Shown here one piece after another: positions 8,849 through 15,779 of a stretch of DNA of 32,439 nucleotides (positions are counted from its first letter, which is position 1; each line of letters starts with the position of its first letter). The stretch is taken from the IMG/VR virus record IMGVR_UViG_3300034284_001649, positions 1 to 32,439 of that record; one strand, given 5' to 3'. Origin of the DNA: a virus. The notes under the pieces were generated by a model that was not told the origin of the DNA, did no database searches, and worked only from the letters and a program-made list of their open reading frames with translations. The translations under genes were made by a program, and so were the position numbers.

Positions 8849-9076
8849 TTACTCCATCATTCCGCTGCGGATGGCTTCGTCGAAGCCCATCTCTTCGGCG
8901 GCTGCTTCAGCTTCAGGCTCGGGAGCTTCTTCGGCGGCACCTTCGACGGGGAGACCGTCGATGGCAATCAAAGTCAAACCATCCGCTTCGAGACGGACTG
9001 TGGCGAGTGCGTCAAAAGTGGAGCCTTCGGTCGCGCCATCGGGCGGGACCATACCTTCGGGAATAGGGAATTTCAT
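8849..9076 (-). CDS. Small acidic hypothetical protein (75 aa)
   Basis: The protein is very acidic in its second half (Glu/Ala run PVEGAAEEAPEPEAEAAAEE). The N terminus is short and Pro-rich (MKFPIPEGMVPPDGATEGST), and a small beta segment reads VRLEADGLTLIAIDGLPV. There is no membrane segment. The start is preceded by AATAACT, a weak version of the leader motif. Its stop lies inside the sequence that carries the Shine-Dalgarno of the next fibre gene. An assembly or chaperone-like role for that fibre is possible; I do not recognise a family. Confidence 0.6.
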   Translation of the reverse strand: MKFPIPEGMVPPDGATEGSTFDALATVRLEADGLTLIAIDGLPVEGAAEEAPEPEAEAAAEEMGFDEAIRSGMME

Positions 9077-9078
9077 AG

Positions 9079-9387
9079 TTATTGGTTTCTACTGGCAAGC
9101 CACGCCATCATCGGCGGGACAGAGTCTAATATAGCAGCATACGCCGCCGCGACTTCGGGAACTTCACGGATCGCGGCCCACAAGTCCTCGGTTGACATCT
9201 TTTGCACGAAAGCCTCGGGGGCGATCTGCTGGGTCTCGGCGTTGTAGGGGAGGAACTCGGCTTCCATCTTCCCTTGATCGACGGCGTTACTTTCCAAAAG
9301 CAGACGCTTGATCCACAGACTCGAAAACACCACCTCGGGGGTGGCGGGGAAAACCAAAGGACTTGGGGATGGAATGTTCATGCTCAA
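9079..9387 (-). CDS. Hypothetical protein (102 aa)
   Basis: The protein begins MSMNIPSPSPLVFPATPEVV and then shows helices WIKRLLLESNAVDQGKMEAE, EDLWAAIREVPEVAAAYAAI and a Trp-containing end (MMAWLASRNQ). There is no signal peptide or catalytic motif. It is the first gene after the capsid gene, separated by two hairpins, and is followed closely by the acidic protein and a fibre. A head-completion or tail-joining role would fit this position, but nothing in the sequence proves it. Confidence 0.6.
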   Translation of the reverse strand: MSMNIPSPSPLVFPATPEVVFSSLWIKRLLLESNAVDQGKMEAEFLPYNAETQQIAPEAFVQKMSTEDLWAAIREVPEVAAAYAAILDSVPPMMAWLASRNQ

Positions 9388-9408
9388 AATGCAGCGCCTC
9401 TTCTACCC

Positions 9409-9451
9409 TGGGGGCTGTGCAGGCCCCCAAGGCAGTGTGAGGTGCTACCTC
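9409..9451 (-). terminator. Tandem hairpins directly after the capsid gene
   Basis: Immediately after the capsid stop (minus strand) lies GAGGT-AGC-ACCTC (9439-9451). Eight bases on come perfect 7-bp arms TGGGGGC and GCCCCCA (9409-9429, 7-base loop). No clear T-run follows, so this is either a leaky terminator or an mRNA-stabilising structure that sets the capsid transcript apart from downstream genes. Confidence 0.5.
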
Positions 9452-10627
9452 TTAGTAGCAAGCGACGAGGTCGAGAGCGCGAGCGCAGCGTTTGTGGCGA
9501 ACCACAAAGCCGAGGTCGGGACGCTCCACCTTCGGGCCGTAGGCGAACAGGGCGCGGAAGAAGCCCACATTGCCGTCGACGTTGCAGTCGCGGCTGGGGA
9601 TGTTCCGCCAGACGAATTCGCCGGTCCAGCTATACTGCGGATTATACTTCATCGCACCGCTGGTCTTGGGCTTGGGAATGAGGACTTTCAGCACGTCAGC
9701 GTGGTAAATCACGGTGTCGGTGTATTCCGCATTCTTATACTCGTCGGAGACTTCCCACTTGTCGCCCTTGGTCGTCGGGGTCGAGGCAAACGGCTCACGC
9801 CGCACCCACGCACCGCCGACGAAGTCGTAGCGGGGAGGAAACTCCACGGTGAAGAAGCGATAGCCGCGATACACGCCGGAGAGGCCGGGCGCTCCGAGCA
9901 TCGGGGACTGAGTCTCCGAACCCTCGAAAGCGTAACGGAAATCGTCACGGGTGTTGGCGTCTTGGCGCTTGAGGTCATGGAACGTGAAACGCTCGCCGAC
10001 CGCCGCGTAGATCGGGGTCATCTCGTCGACGCGGGCAAACGGATTGAGACCGCCGCCGTTGTAGCCGAGTTGCTCGTAGACGTGCTCCAGGATGCCCCAA
10101 GTGAGCTTGGAGGTCGCCGGAGTCACGGGGAAGGACGAGCTACCAGTCGGGAGGTTCGGAGCCGCGACAATCTTGCTGCCGGCAGCGGCGATATACTCGT
10201 CCTGATAAGCGTTGGTCCACACCCATTTCGTGTTCTCCGAGAGAACGCGAACGATGTTTTTCACCTGATCTTCGACCTGCCAGGCGAACTGAAGATCGTC
10301 CAAGCAGATGTCGGGCGAGTTCAGTGCGGCCTTTTTCAGGCTGGCCGAGCGCAGGGTGATGCCGAAATTGTCGATCGACTGACCGGCCGTTCCGCAGGTG
10401 CCACCCTCTTCGCCGTCCGAAGATTCCCATGCGTTGAAAGTCACGGGGCTGGACGAGAGCGTGCGCTCGTAGATCGGGTATTGATATTCCGTCCCCTGCC
10501 CGTCCATCCACTGCTCACGCGGTAGATATTTCAGGTAGAAGTCAGAGTTGATGATGTTCTTCGCGACGTTGTTCCGGATCAGACCGGCGTGTTCGACGAA
10601 GAGAGCTTCGATATTATTACAAGCCAT
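9452..10627 (-). CDS. Major capsid protein, HK97-fold type
   Basis: A 391-residue protein in the expected position downstream of a scaffold-like gene. The N-terminal helix region reads LFVEHAGLIRNNVAKNIINS. It continues through YPIYERTLSSSPVTFNAWES, SASLKKAALNSPDICLDDLQ and helix EDQVKNIVRVLSENTKWVWT. Then comes a P-domain-like stretch (LTWGILEHVYEQLGYNGGGL, MTPIYAAVGERFTFHDL) and a beta-rich C terminus. The gene has the strongest Shine-Dalgarno of the late operon (AAGGAG, 10639-10644), its own putative promoter and a long leader. It is followed by hairpins, so high independent expression is likely. No protease domain is fused and no cleavage site is evident. Confidence 0.8.
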   Translation of the reverse strand: MACNNIEALFVEHAGLIRNNVAKNIINSDFYLKYLPREQWMDGQGTEYQYPIYERTLSSSPVTFNAWESSDGEEGGTCGTAGQSIDNFGITLRSASLKKAALNSPDICLDDLQFAWQVEDQVKNIVRVLSENTKWVWTNAYQDEYIAAAGSKIVAAPNLPTGSSSFPVTPATSKLTWGILEHVYEQLGYNGGGLNPFARVDEMTPIYAAVGERFTFHDLKRQDANTRDDFRYAFEGSETQSPMLGAPGLSGVYRGYRFFTVEFPPRYDFVGGAWVRREPFASTPTTKGDKWEVSDEYKNAEYTDTVIYHADVLKVLIPKPKTSGAMKYNPQYSWTGEFVWRNIPSRDCNVDGNVGFFRALFAYGPKVERPDLGFVVRHKRCARALDLVACY

Positions 10628-10638
10628 AGTGCTTGATT

Positions 10639-10662
10639 CTCCTTTTAAGTATGGCGTTATTA
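10639..10662 (-). promoter_or_regulatory. Capsid ribosome-binding site plus leader motif
   Basis: On the minus strand, TAATAACGCCATA (10650-10662) is followed by TTAAAAGGAG, with AAGGAG at 10639-10644 and 11 bases from there to the ATG. It is the only copy of the leader motif combined with a strong Shine-Dalgarno, matching the need for heavy capsid translation. Confidence 0.65.
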
Positions 10663-10818
10663 CTGCGCCTTGGTCGGAGATCGCACATGCGGTCCGGGCG
10701 CGGAAATAGACACCACGTTTGGTTTTCTCTTTCCCGTCGCGGACCAGGCTTTACACGCGAAGCTAACTTTTTTTCTGATTTCTACCGGATGATTGCCGCT
10801 ACCCGTAAACGTGAGGTT

Positions 10819-10846
10819 AAATTACGACTGTTTATGTGGTTGTCAA
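10819..10846 (-). promoter_or_regulatory. Putative sigma-70 promoter for the capsid gene
   Basis: On the minus strand a perfect -35 hexamer TTGACA (10841-10846) is followed after 16 bases by TAATTT (10819-10824), a moderate -10. It lies downstream of both terminator-like hairpins. Transcription from here gives a leader of about 190 nt before the capsid start. Confidence 0.45.
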
Positions 10847-10912
10847 ATTATGGGATTCTTACTCTAACCCTGTCTTTTTACCGCTCAGTAAAAACACGCC
10901 GTTCTAATGCAA

Positions 10913-10941
10913 AAGGAGGGGGACAAATTATCCCCCTCCTT
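10913..10941 (-). terminator. Perfect 11-bp hairpin upstream of capsid gene
   Basis: Arms AAGGAGGGGGA (10913-10923) and TCCCCCTCCTT (10931-10941) are fully complementary with a 7-base loop. On the minus strand the stem is followed by TT and GC, so the T-run is short. It may act as a second, weaker terminator or a pause and processing site between the scaffold and capsid genes. Confidence 0.5.
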
Positions 10942-11026
10942 CGCGTCCGGTCACCGAAGTTTCCGGAGAAGAAACCTCGGACCCTGCACCGTCGCAAAGG
11001 ACGGGAGAAGGGGACCCGAGGTGAAC

Positions 11027-11080
11027 AAGAAAAAGAATAACCCCGCCCGAGGCCGCGTCAAATCGGCGTGTCGGGCGGGG
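11027..11080 (-). terminator. Rho-independent terminator after scaffold gene
   Basis: On the minus strand a GC-rich hairpin with perfect 10-bp outer arms CCCCGCCCGA (11071-11080) and TCGGGCGGGG (11041-11050) is extended by an inner GCCG/CGGC pairing. It is followed directly by the T-rich tract TTATTCTTTTTCTT (11027-11040). It starts 8 bases after the stop of the scaffold-like gene. The full stem plus T-tract makes this the most convincing intrinsic terminator in the window. Confidence 0.8.
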
Positions 11081-11088
11081 AGTAATCT

Positions 11089-12363
11089 TTAAGCTAACCC
11101 CGATTTGATCGCCGAGAAGAAGTCTTCGTGCTCGGCTTTCTCCTCTTGGCCGGTGCCGACGATCGGATCAGCCGCTCCCCCACCCGCGCCGGGTTTGGCA
11201 CTCTGGTATTTGGAGAGGGTCTTTTGGAGTTCGGTCGTCTTGGCAAAGAGATTCTGCACCAGACCGTAGAGGAATGGCGAAGCCGCCGCCCGCAGGGCCA
11301 GTTCCGCCCGTGCCGCGTCGTTGTCGGCCACCGCATTCCAATCCAGCCCCGTGGCGAATTGCTCGATCTCCCCGATCTTCTGGTTCCACGCATCGTCGCC
11401 TTGGCGGCGGCGGAAGAGCGGAGCCTTCTCGGAGACATCGCCCCAGAGCTTTTCCAAAGCCCCGCGGTATTGCTTGTTCCTCTGCTCGATGAACGCTTTC
11501 TGCTGTTCCTCGTGATGGGCTTGGATCTTCTCCAAGGCCAGCTTGGCATTGTGGCGCACCTTGTTGGCGATGCCCTCCACCTTCTGCCACTCTTCGGCCA
11601 TCTCGTAAAAACGGAACCGATCGCGGTCGTTCATCCCGCTAGCCATATCGACCAAGAGTTCGGTCTGCTTCTCAGGATCGGCCTCGGCAAACGCCACGCG
11701 GGCATCCGTCTCGCGGAATTCATATTTCTTGGCGAAGGCTTCAAGCTGCTTGTTGATCCGTTCGCGGGGCACCGCGACCGCATCTTTGAACTCCTTGGTC
11801 GCTTCGACCCGCGCAATCTGCAACTCGCGCTCATACGCATCGACCGTCTCGCGGAGAGCTTTGACCTCGTCGGGGGCGACATCGGTCGATCGCTTCTCGA
11901 CCTCGGCGAGCTTGGCTTCAAGTTCCTCCCGCTTGCGGCGCTCTTCCTTGAGGGCTTTGCGCTGCTCGGCCCAGGCGTTCTTCGCCTTGTCGGTCGCCGC
12001 GATGTCCGCGGGCGGTTCCTCGTCAGCCTCGGGCTTGGCCTCGGCCTTCTTCGGTCCGCCCAAGAGTTCGGCCAAAGCGTCGGCATCGGCCGTGGCCGGG
12101 GCTTCCTCCTTGGTCGGTTCGGCCGTCTGTTCGGCTTTCGGAGCTTCGGTTTTGGTCTCGGGAGCTTTCGCTTCCGCCTTCGGGGCCTCGGGCGCGGGAG
12201 CGGTGGGCTCTTGGCCGATGCTGTTGAATGCTTCCGACAGCGACCGGGCCGCGTCGAAAGTCATGGTGCCGCCAGTCTCGGATAGCTCCGGACTGACCGC
12301 TTTGTTTGTGGCGTCCGCCGCAGGTGCGGACTCGGGTTTACTCTGCGTTTGGTTCTCTGCCAT
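11089..12363 (-). CDS. Putative capsid scaffolding protein
   Basis: A 424-residue, highly charged protein with three parts. A Pro/Ala/Glu-rich disordered N-terminal third (residues about 40-125, repeats of EAPKAE type) comes first. A long coiled-coil centre follows (WAEQRKALKEERRKREELEA, EVKALRETVDAYERELQIAR), then a helical C-terminal part ending EHEDFFSAIKSGLA. This composition and its place just upstream of the capsid gene match phage scaffolding proteins, which fill the procapsid and leave before maturation. No protease active site is visible. A strong terminator follows it, which would lower read-through to the separately promoted capsid gene. The call rests on context and composition. 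Confidence 0.65.
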   Translation of the reverse strand: MAENQTQSKPESAPAADATNKAVSPELSETGGTMTFDAARSLSEAFNSIGQEPTAPAPEAPKAEAKAPETKTEAPKAEQTAEPTKEEAPATADADALAELLGGPKKAEAKPEADEEPPADIAATDKAKNAWAEQRKALKEERRKREELEAKLAEVEKRSTDVAPDEVKALRETVDAYERELQIARVEATKEFKDAVAVPRERINKQLEAFAKKYEFRETDARVAFAEADPEKQTELLVDMASGMNDRDRFRFYEMAEEWQKVEGIANKVRHNAKLALEKIQAHHEEQQKAFIEQRNKQYRGALEKLWGDVSEKAPLFRRRQGDDAWNQKIGEIEQFATGLDWNAVADNDAARAELALRAAASPFLYGLVQNLFAKTTELQKTLSKYQSAKPGAGGGAADPIVGTGQEEKAEHEDFFSAIKSGLA

Positions 12364-12366
12364 AAA

Positions 12367-12654
12367 TTACTCGTCGACCAAGTTCGGCATCAGATCCTTG
12401 GTCGTCGGCACGGCCTTGAGCGGGGTGGCCAAGGCTTCGAGCGAGCGCAGCGCATGGAAAAATCCTTCCCTCCGCGCATTCTGCATCGCGTTGAAAATCA
12501 AAAAGTCGACTTCGCCCGGCACGGGCATCTCGGCCGGTTCGCCCAAATCACGCAGCACTTCGAGGGCAGCTTGCACCGCAGGATGGCGCATCACTTCGGC
12601 CAACCCCGTTTGCAGAAGTTCGTTTTTCCGGAAGCTGTTCAGGTTGTGTTTCAT
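12367..12654 (-). CDS. Hypothetical protein (95 aa)
   Basis: A small, mainly helical protein: LLQTGLAEVMRHPAVQAALE, VLRDLGEPAEMPVPGEVDFL, then IFNAMQNARREGFFHALRSL. There is no transmembrane segment, signal peptide or cysteine. It sits between the endolysin and the scaffold-like gene, ending 4 bases before the scaffold start. Its own start follows a leader motif that overlaps the endolysin stop. Small helical proteins are frequent between lysis and head genes in short-tailed phages, but I cannot assign a family. Confidence 0.6.
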   Translation of the reverse strand: MKHNLNSFRKNELLQTGLAEVMRHPAVQAALEVLRDLGEPAEMPVPGEVDFLIFNAMQNARREGFFHALRSLEALATPLKAVPTTKDLMPNLVDE

Positions 12655-12660
12655 AAAGTT

Positions 12661-12675
12661 GTTGTGGGGTTATTA
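12661..12675 (-). promoter_or_regulatory. Intercistronic leader motif, copy 3
   Basis: On the minus strand this reads TAATAACCCCACAAC. The first TAA is the stop codon of the endolysin gene (12673-12675). The ATG at 12654 follows 7 bases later (12655-12660 between), with no Shine-Dalgarno. Confidence 0.45.
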
Positions 12676-13254
12676 CAGCGTGGCTTGCATGTGCATCGCG
12701 TCCCGTCCCCAGAAGGCTCCGGCCGCGAGCCACCCTTCCCGCGCAAAAATTTCCATCACATCGAGCGGCATGTGCGCCCGTGTCGGCCAATGCGTATTGA
12801 GCCCGTTGCGGGGCGCATCAAAATCAATCGCCGCCGCCCGTGCGTGCAGACTCGGCAGACTGCCCCCGCGCATGTTGCGGTTGGCATAGACCCCGTAAAA
12901 CTTGTTGATCCCCGCCTCACTGCGAGCCTCGTCGGTCTTGTAGCGTTTGCCGAGTTCCAGAAGAATCCGCTCCAGGCTCGGGGCCAGTTTTTCATGCACC
13001 GAGATCGATTTGACGGTGCTGGGTCCTTGGTAAAGGAACATCTTGTAGGGCACAAAGACTGGGGCCATCGGCACGCTGCCCGCCGGACCATAGAATTTGG
13101 TTAGGCTCGCTTGATCGACCTTCGGCCAAGGATGCGGCTTGGGCATCAGTGCTCGCAAATGCCGCTGGCACGCAGCAACCGACTTCGGTCCCCAGAACCC
13201 ATCGGGCTCCGTGCCGACCGTTTCTTGAATGATCTTGATCTGGGTTTGGTTCAC
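12673..13254 (-). CDS. M15-family peptidoglycan endopeptidase (endolysin)
   Basis: The start is GTG at 13254, overlapping the TGA of the lipoprotein gene (GTGA). Residues about 8-35 (IIQETVGTEPDGFWGPKSVA) form a short peptidoglycan-binding-like domain. The catalytic part has SLHARAAAIDFD (residues 135-146: His137 and Asp144 as zinc ligands) and WGRDAMHMQ (Asp185 catalytic, His188 third zinc ligand). This is the SxHxxGxAxD and WxxDxxH pattern of VanY/L-Ala-D-Glu peptidases, with Ala in place of the usual Gly. It would cut peptide stems of Gram-negative peptidoglycan at lysis. The two upstream membrane-associated genes complete a lysis cassette. Confidence 0.85.
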   Translation of the reverse strand: MNQTQIKIIQETVGTEPDGFWGPKSVAACQRHLRALMPKPHPWPKVDQASLTKFYGPAGSVPMAPVFVPYKMFLYQGPSTVKSISVHEKLAPSLERILLELGKRYKTDEARSEAGINKFYGVYANRNMRGGSLPSLHARAAAIDFDAPRNGLNTHWPTRAHMPLDVMEIFAREGWLAAGAFWGRDAMHMQATL

Positions 13255-13397
13255 CGAGGCTTCACGACACGCTTGCCGTCGCCGGGCTCGACCGAGACCG
13301 TCACCCTCTTATTGAGGAAGTCATAGCCGAACCCGATCTTGGGAGTCACGCAGCCGGTCAAAAAGAAACCAGCCACCACCGCAAAAAATAACTTCAT
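13251..13397 (-). CDS. Small lipoprotein, o-spanin-like candidate
   Basis: A 48-residue product starting at the ATG that overlaps the previous TGA. The N terminus is Lys then hydrophobic (MKLFFAVVAGFFL) and ends in the lipobox LTGC with Cys16 as lipid acceptor, followed by VTPKIGFGYDFLNKRVTVSV and a basic tail. A lipoprotein this short, between a membrane protein and an endopeptidase, is what an outer-membrane spanin subunit looks like. It lacks the Pro-richness of classic Rz1. An entry-exclusion lipoprotein is the main alternative. Confidence 0.7.
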   Translation of the reverse strand: MKLFFAVVAGFFLTGCVTPKIGFGYDFLNKRVTVSVEPGDGKRVVKPR

Positions 13398-13570
13398 TTG
13401 CGGGAGAACTTGGCCAGAAAATCCGCCACCATACGCAGCGCCTTCTCCGGCTGGTCGCCAGGGATGAGTTCGAAGATGACAATGAGCGCGGCCAAAAGCC
13501 CGCTCACCGCACCGAGGATTTCCAGCCAGTTCAAGGAACTGACCACTTGGATGAGGTTGTTGATGTCCAT
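13394..13570 (-). CDS. Small one-TM protein, holin candidate
   Basis: The 58-residue sequence has one clear membrane segment at about residues 17-36 (LEILGAVSGLLAALIVIFEL). An amphipathic N terminus (MDINNLIQVVSSLNW) precedes it, and a Lys/Arg-containing tail (EKALRMVADFLAKFSRK) follows. It starts after a leader motif and ends in ATGA with the lipoprotein gene. Size, topology and position in front of the endolysin point to a class III-type holin or an accessory pore protein. The neighbouring coiled-coil/TM protein is a competing holin candidate. Confidence 0.7.
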   Translation of the reverse strand: MDINNLIQVVSSLNWLEILGAVSGLLAALIVIFELIPGDQPEKALRMVADFLAKFSRK

Positions 13571-13571
13571 A

Positions 13572-13586
13572 TTTATGTTGTTATTA
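13572..13586 (-). promoter_or_regulatory. Intercistronic leader motif, copy 4
   Basis: On the minus strand this reads TAATAACAACATAAA, directly after the TAG stop of the coiled-coil/TM gene (13587-13589) and one base before the ATG at 13570. There is no Shine-Dalgarno. Confidence 0.5.
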
Positions 13587-13877
13587 CTATCGTTGCAAAA
13601 TCGCTGCCCGCAACCCGTCCATCAAGAAAGCCGATAGCGCCCCGATCGCCGCCGCGATCCCGTAGATGGTGGACTTGGTATTTTCCAAATGCTTGAGCCG
13701 CTCGTCATGCTTCTCGAAAGACTTTCGAAACATCTCTTGGTGCTCCAAGATCAGATCGACCTTGGTCTCCAACCGCGCCAGTCTTTCACCATCCAAACTC
13801 ATGGACAGTGAGCTTTCTTTCCGGCGGCGTGGATAGCCGTCGGGATCCAAGAGATTGAGCGGGTCGCTGACATTCAT
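13587..13877 (-). CDS. XhlA-like coiled-coil/TM lysis protein
   Basis: The 96-residue product has a coiled coil of heptads (ERLARLETKVDLILEHQEMF, then HDERLKHLEN) and one C-terminal membrane helix (IYGIAAAIGALSAFLMDGL), closing with a basic end. This order, amphipathic coil then a single C-terminal TM, is that of XhlA-type haemolysin/holin accessory proteins. The first 25 residues are Pro/Arg-rich. A second ATG at MSLDGERLARL would give a tighter match to that family, so the true start is uncertain. It is the first gene of the lysis cassette. Confidence 0.7.
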   Translation of the reverse strand: MNVSDPLNLLDPDGYPRRRKESSLSMSLDGERLARLETKVDLILEHQEMFRKSFEKHDERLKHLENTKSTIYGIAAAIGALSAFLMDGLRAAILQR

Positions 13878-13895
13878 TGTTAATATGACGCGGGG

Positions 13896-14282
13896 TTATG
13901 AATCCCGCAAATCCTCCCAAGTCTGCACCAGCCCATCGCGCAGTTCGTCCGGCAGGCTCTCGCTGCTCACCACAAACGTCCGCGATCCCAAGGGCGCGGT
14001 GACGGACACGGCGGCGGTGATGACGGGGCGGTAGGCGGTCGCCACTTCGATCTCGTTGCCTTCCTCGTCGGTCTGCGTCTCGTAGGCCGTGGCCACTTGG
14101 CCCGAAGACTCCAGCACCACATCTGCCAGCGTTTCGCCGCTTGCAAGTTGAGCCGAGAGCCATGCGAGGAGGGACGCGGCGACTTCGCCCAATGCGCCTT
14201 CGAGCGGCACGTTCTCGGCGGCGGCGTAGCCTTGGCGGCCTACGTAGCGGGTTAGCGTTTGGTTGGCGAGGCGGAGGGTCAT
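13896..14282 (-). CDS. Fibre-accessory protein, copy B (128 aa)
   Basis: I place the start at the ATG at 14282 that overlaps the TGA of the fibre gene (ATGA), although the frame extends further upstream. From there it reads MTLRLANQTLTRYVGRQGYA, near-identical to the start of the 15405-15779 protein. The two share GSRTFVVSSESLPDELRDGL-type endings as well. Mixed helix/strand content with SGETLADVVLE and a Glu-rich loop; no membrane part. Each copy directly follows a fibre gene, so a fibre chaperone or fibre-cap role is the natural guess. This is the downstream unit of a two-gene duplication. Confidence 0.75.
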   Translation of the reverse strand: MTLRLANQTLTRYVGRQGYAAAENVPLEGALGEVAASLLAWLSAQLASGETLADVVLESSGQVATAYETQTDEEGNEIEVATAYRPVITAAVSVTAPLGSRTFVVSSESLPDELRDGLVQTWEDLRDS

Positions 14283-15412
14283 TGGATTAGAATTTCTGCG
14301 CGGTGGAAATCGGCATAAGACGTAGACGCGGCTCCTTCGGAATTTATAATGGACACAACCCAAGAGTCATAATTATTAAAAGCCTGCGTTGGCGATCCAG
14401 ACGCAGATCCTGCTGTCGCGCCGTTAATGCTTAGTGTTACAGACCCCAGTCCGTTGCTGGTAGCGGTGAGCTCATTTACGACAAGGCCGTTGATTGTCCC
14501 GCAGTCAGTTTCTACGTCTAGAATTTTTGTCCATGAACCGCCGCTGGTATAAGCTGCGTTTCCCACACTGTTATTGAGGCTAAACGTATTGGAATCGACG
14601 ACGGTGATCGACCACAGCCCGTTTGCTGCGGTGTTTCCGCCCAGCAAAGAAATATGCACCCTGTCGTTTGTGCTTAGACCGTGATTAGCACTCGTTATCA
14701 CGATTGGAGTTGCGTTGGTTGCGCCAGTAACGTTGCCGCTGGAAGTGCTGGAATTAGCGGTTATCAAACTGACAGGTAATGCCGACGCACTAGCGCCGCC
14801 TTTTACTCTAAGGCCAAAACCATAGCCTCCTAGACCGGGCGTGGTAAAAGCGCCAAGGCGACCACCACAATAATATGTCATCATTGCGTTGGAACCGAGA
14901 CTCAAAGATGTGAACCTCGCCCACAAAGATATAGTTTTATTAAAGGGAATCGCGTTGCTCGGCGCTGATCCGGCGGAAATGAATGTTCCCGCTAAAGCTG
15001 TTGTTGCATCGGTGTTCATGTTTAAGAGCAAGCCGATTTGATTTTGAAAGCGAGTGTTGCAATTTATCCTAATAGGACCGCCAGTTGTCCCACCCGAACC
15101 TTGAAAGTTAGCGTTTGCTCCCGCATAAGGTGAGTTTATTAGGTATCTATTGATATTTGCAGAGGCCGGAACCTCAATGTGGCTACTTCTAAATGGCCAT
15201 GTGTATCGCGCATCCCCAAGATCGCGGGTTAGCAGACTGCTCCCACTCGCCGCCGTTTGATTCGGCGCGACGTTGTTCGTGCCGTTGAGCGTTTGGTTTT
15301 GCGTGAAGGTGTTCGCCTGCCCGATATGCGCGGCACTCGCGCCATCGGCGTAGGTGCCGATGGTCGTGCCTGCAACGATAGGCGCGGGATAATATGCGGA
15401 AAGATTAGCCAT
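14279..15412 (-). CDS. Tail fibre / virion adhesin, copy B (377 aa)
   Basis: The short N-terminal anchor is MANLSAYYPAPIVAGTTIGT. Residues 34-70 (NTFTQNQTLNGTNNVAPNQT, LLTRDLGDARY) match the segment at about residues 257-295 of the 529-residue fibre. The middle is a lectin-like beta domain (KTISLWARFTSLSLGSNAMM, YGFGLRVKGG). An FCCH-like insert is at about 226-295 (ATPIVITSANHGLSTNDRVH), the class also found in the nozzle-like protein. The C terminus (VTLSINGATAGSAS, YDSWVVSIINSEG, FHRAEILIQ) is beta-rich. The gene overlaps the accessory gene upstream by 8 bases and the one downstream by ATGA. Receptor binding is inferred. Confidence 0.75.
   Translation of the reverse strand: MANLSAYYPAPIVAGTTIGTYADGASAAHIGQANTFTQNQTLNGTNNVAPNQTAASGSSLLTRDLGDARYTWPFRSSHIEVPASANINRYLINSPYAGANANFQGSGGTTGGPIRINCNTRFQNQIGLLLNMNTDATTALAGTFISAGSAPSNAIPFNKTISLWARFTSLSLGSNAMMTYYCGGRLGAFTTPGLGGYGFGLRVKGGASASALPVSLITANSSTSSGNVTGATNATPIVITSANHGLSTNDRVHISLLGGNTAANGLWSITVVDSNTFSLNNSVGNAAYTSGGSWTKILDVETDCGTINGLVVNELTATSNGLGSVTLSINGATAGSASGSPTQAFNNYDSWVVSIINSEGAASTSYADFHRAEILIQ
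15270..15317 (-). repeat. 48-bp identical fibre block, copy B
   Basis: These 48 bases (beginning ACGTTGTTCGTGCCGTTGAG on the plus strand) are identical to 16551-16598. They encode the shared NTFTQNQTLNGTNNV segment of the two fibres. Flanking DNA is only similar, so this is the sharpest remnant of the duplication or of recent recombination between the fibre genes. Confidence 0.85.
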
Positions 15413-15779
15413 TGGTTAGTGCCTCAAAGTTTTGTAGAAGACCGTCGCGGAGTTCTTCTGGGAGGTTTTCGCTGGAGACTATAAATGTCCGTGAGCCAAG
15501 CGGGGCCACCACCGAGATCGCCGCCGAAAGCACAGCACGGTATTCGCTGGGAATCGCTTCGCTATCTTCGTCCTCTTCATACGCCGTGACCACGCTCCCT
15601 GCGGGTTCGATGACGACATCGGCCAGCGTTTCGCCCGATGCAAGTTGCAGGGAGAGCCAGCCGAGGAGGCTTTGCGCGACTGTTGCTAGGTCGCCTGTAA
15701 GCAGGACTTGCTCCGCTGCGGCGTAACCCTGGCGCGAGACGTAGCGGGTAAGGCTGTTGTTGGCGAGGCGGAGGGTCAT
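15405..15779 (-). CDS. Fibre-accessory protein, copy A (124 aa)
   Basis: This is the paralogue of the 13896-14282 product: MTLRLANNSLTRYVSRQGYA, QLASGETLADVVIEPAGSVV, LGSRTFIVSSENLPEELRDG. The Glu/Asp-rich loop in the middle differs between the copies, so they have diverged there. It starts in an ATGA overlap with the 529-residue fibre gene and its last 8 bases overlap the start of the next fibre gene. The tight overlaps on both sides suggest stoichiometric translation with the fibres. I know no function for this family. Confidence 0.75.
   Translation of the reverse strand: MTLRLANNSLTRYVSRQGYAAAEQVLLTGDLATVAQSLLGWLSLQLASGETLADVVIEPAGSVVTAYEEDEDSEAIPSEYRAVLSAAISVVAPLGSRTFIVSSENLPEELRDGLLQNFEALTNG

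Larger units (their letters stand above)
10628..11088 (-). other. Capsid upstream control region (non-coding)
   Basis: This 461-base gap is the longest non-coding stretch in the window. In transcription order it holds the terminator at 11027-11080, the perfect hairpin at 10913-10941, the promoter-like pair at 10819-10846 and about 150 bases without a feature I can name. It ends with the leader motif and Shine-Dalgarno. An open frame on the plus strand here overlaps these signals and does not look like a gene. Confidence 0.6.

Noticed and set aside
9308-10525. Plus-strand open frame (405 codons) opposite the capsid gene
   Set aside because: Antisense shadow; the capsid frame has a strong Shine-Dalgarno and expected fold features, while this frame has neither.
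10633-11040. Plus-strand frame of 135 codons in the capsid upstream gap
   Set aside because: It runs through a perfect hairpin and the promoter-like site, and its Arg/Ser-rich product shows no domain.
13896-14363. Upstream-extended start of the accessory gene at 14363
   Set aside because: The extra 27 residues overlap the fibre gene antisense-free but in another frame, and the paralogue starts exactly at MTLRLAN, so 14282 is preferred.
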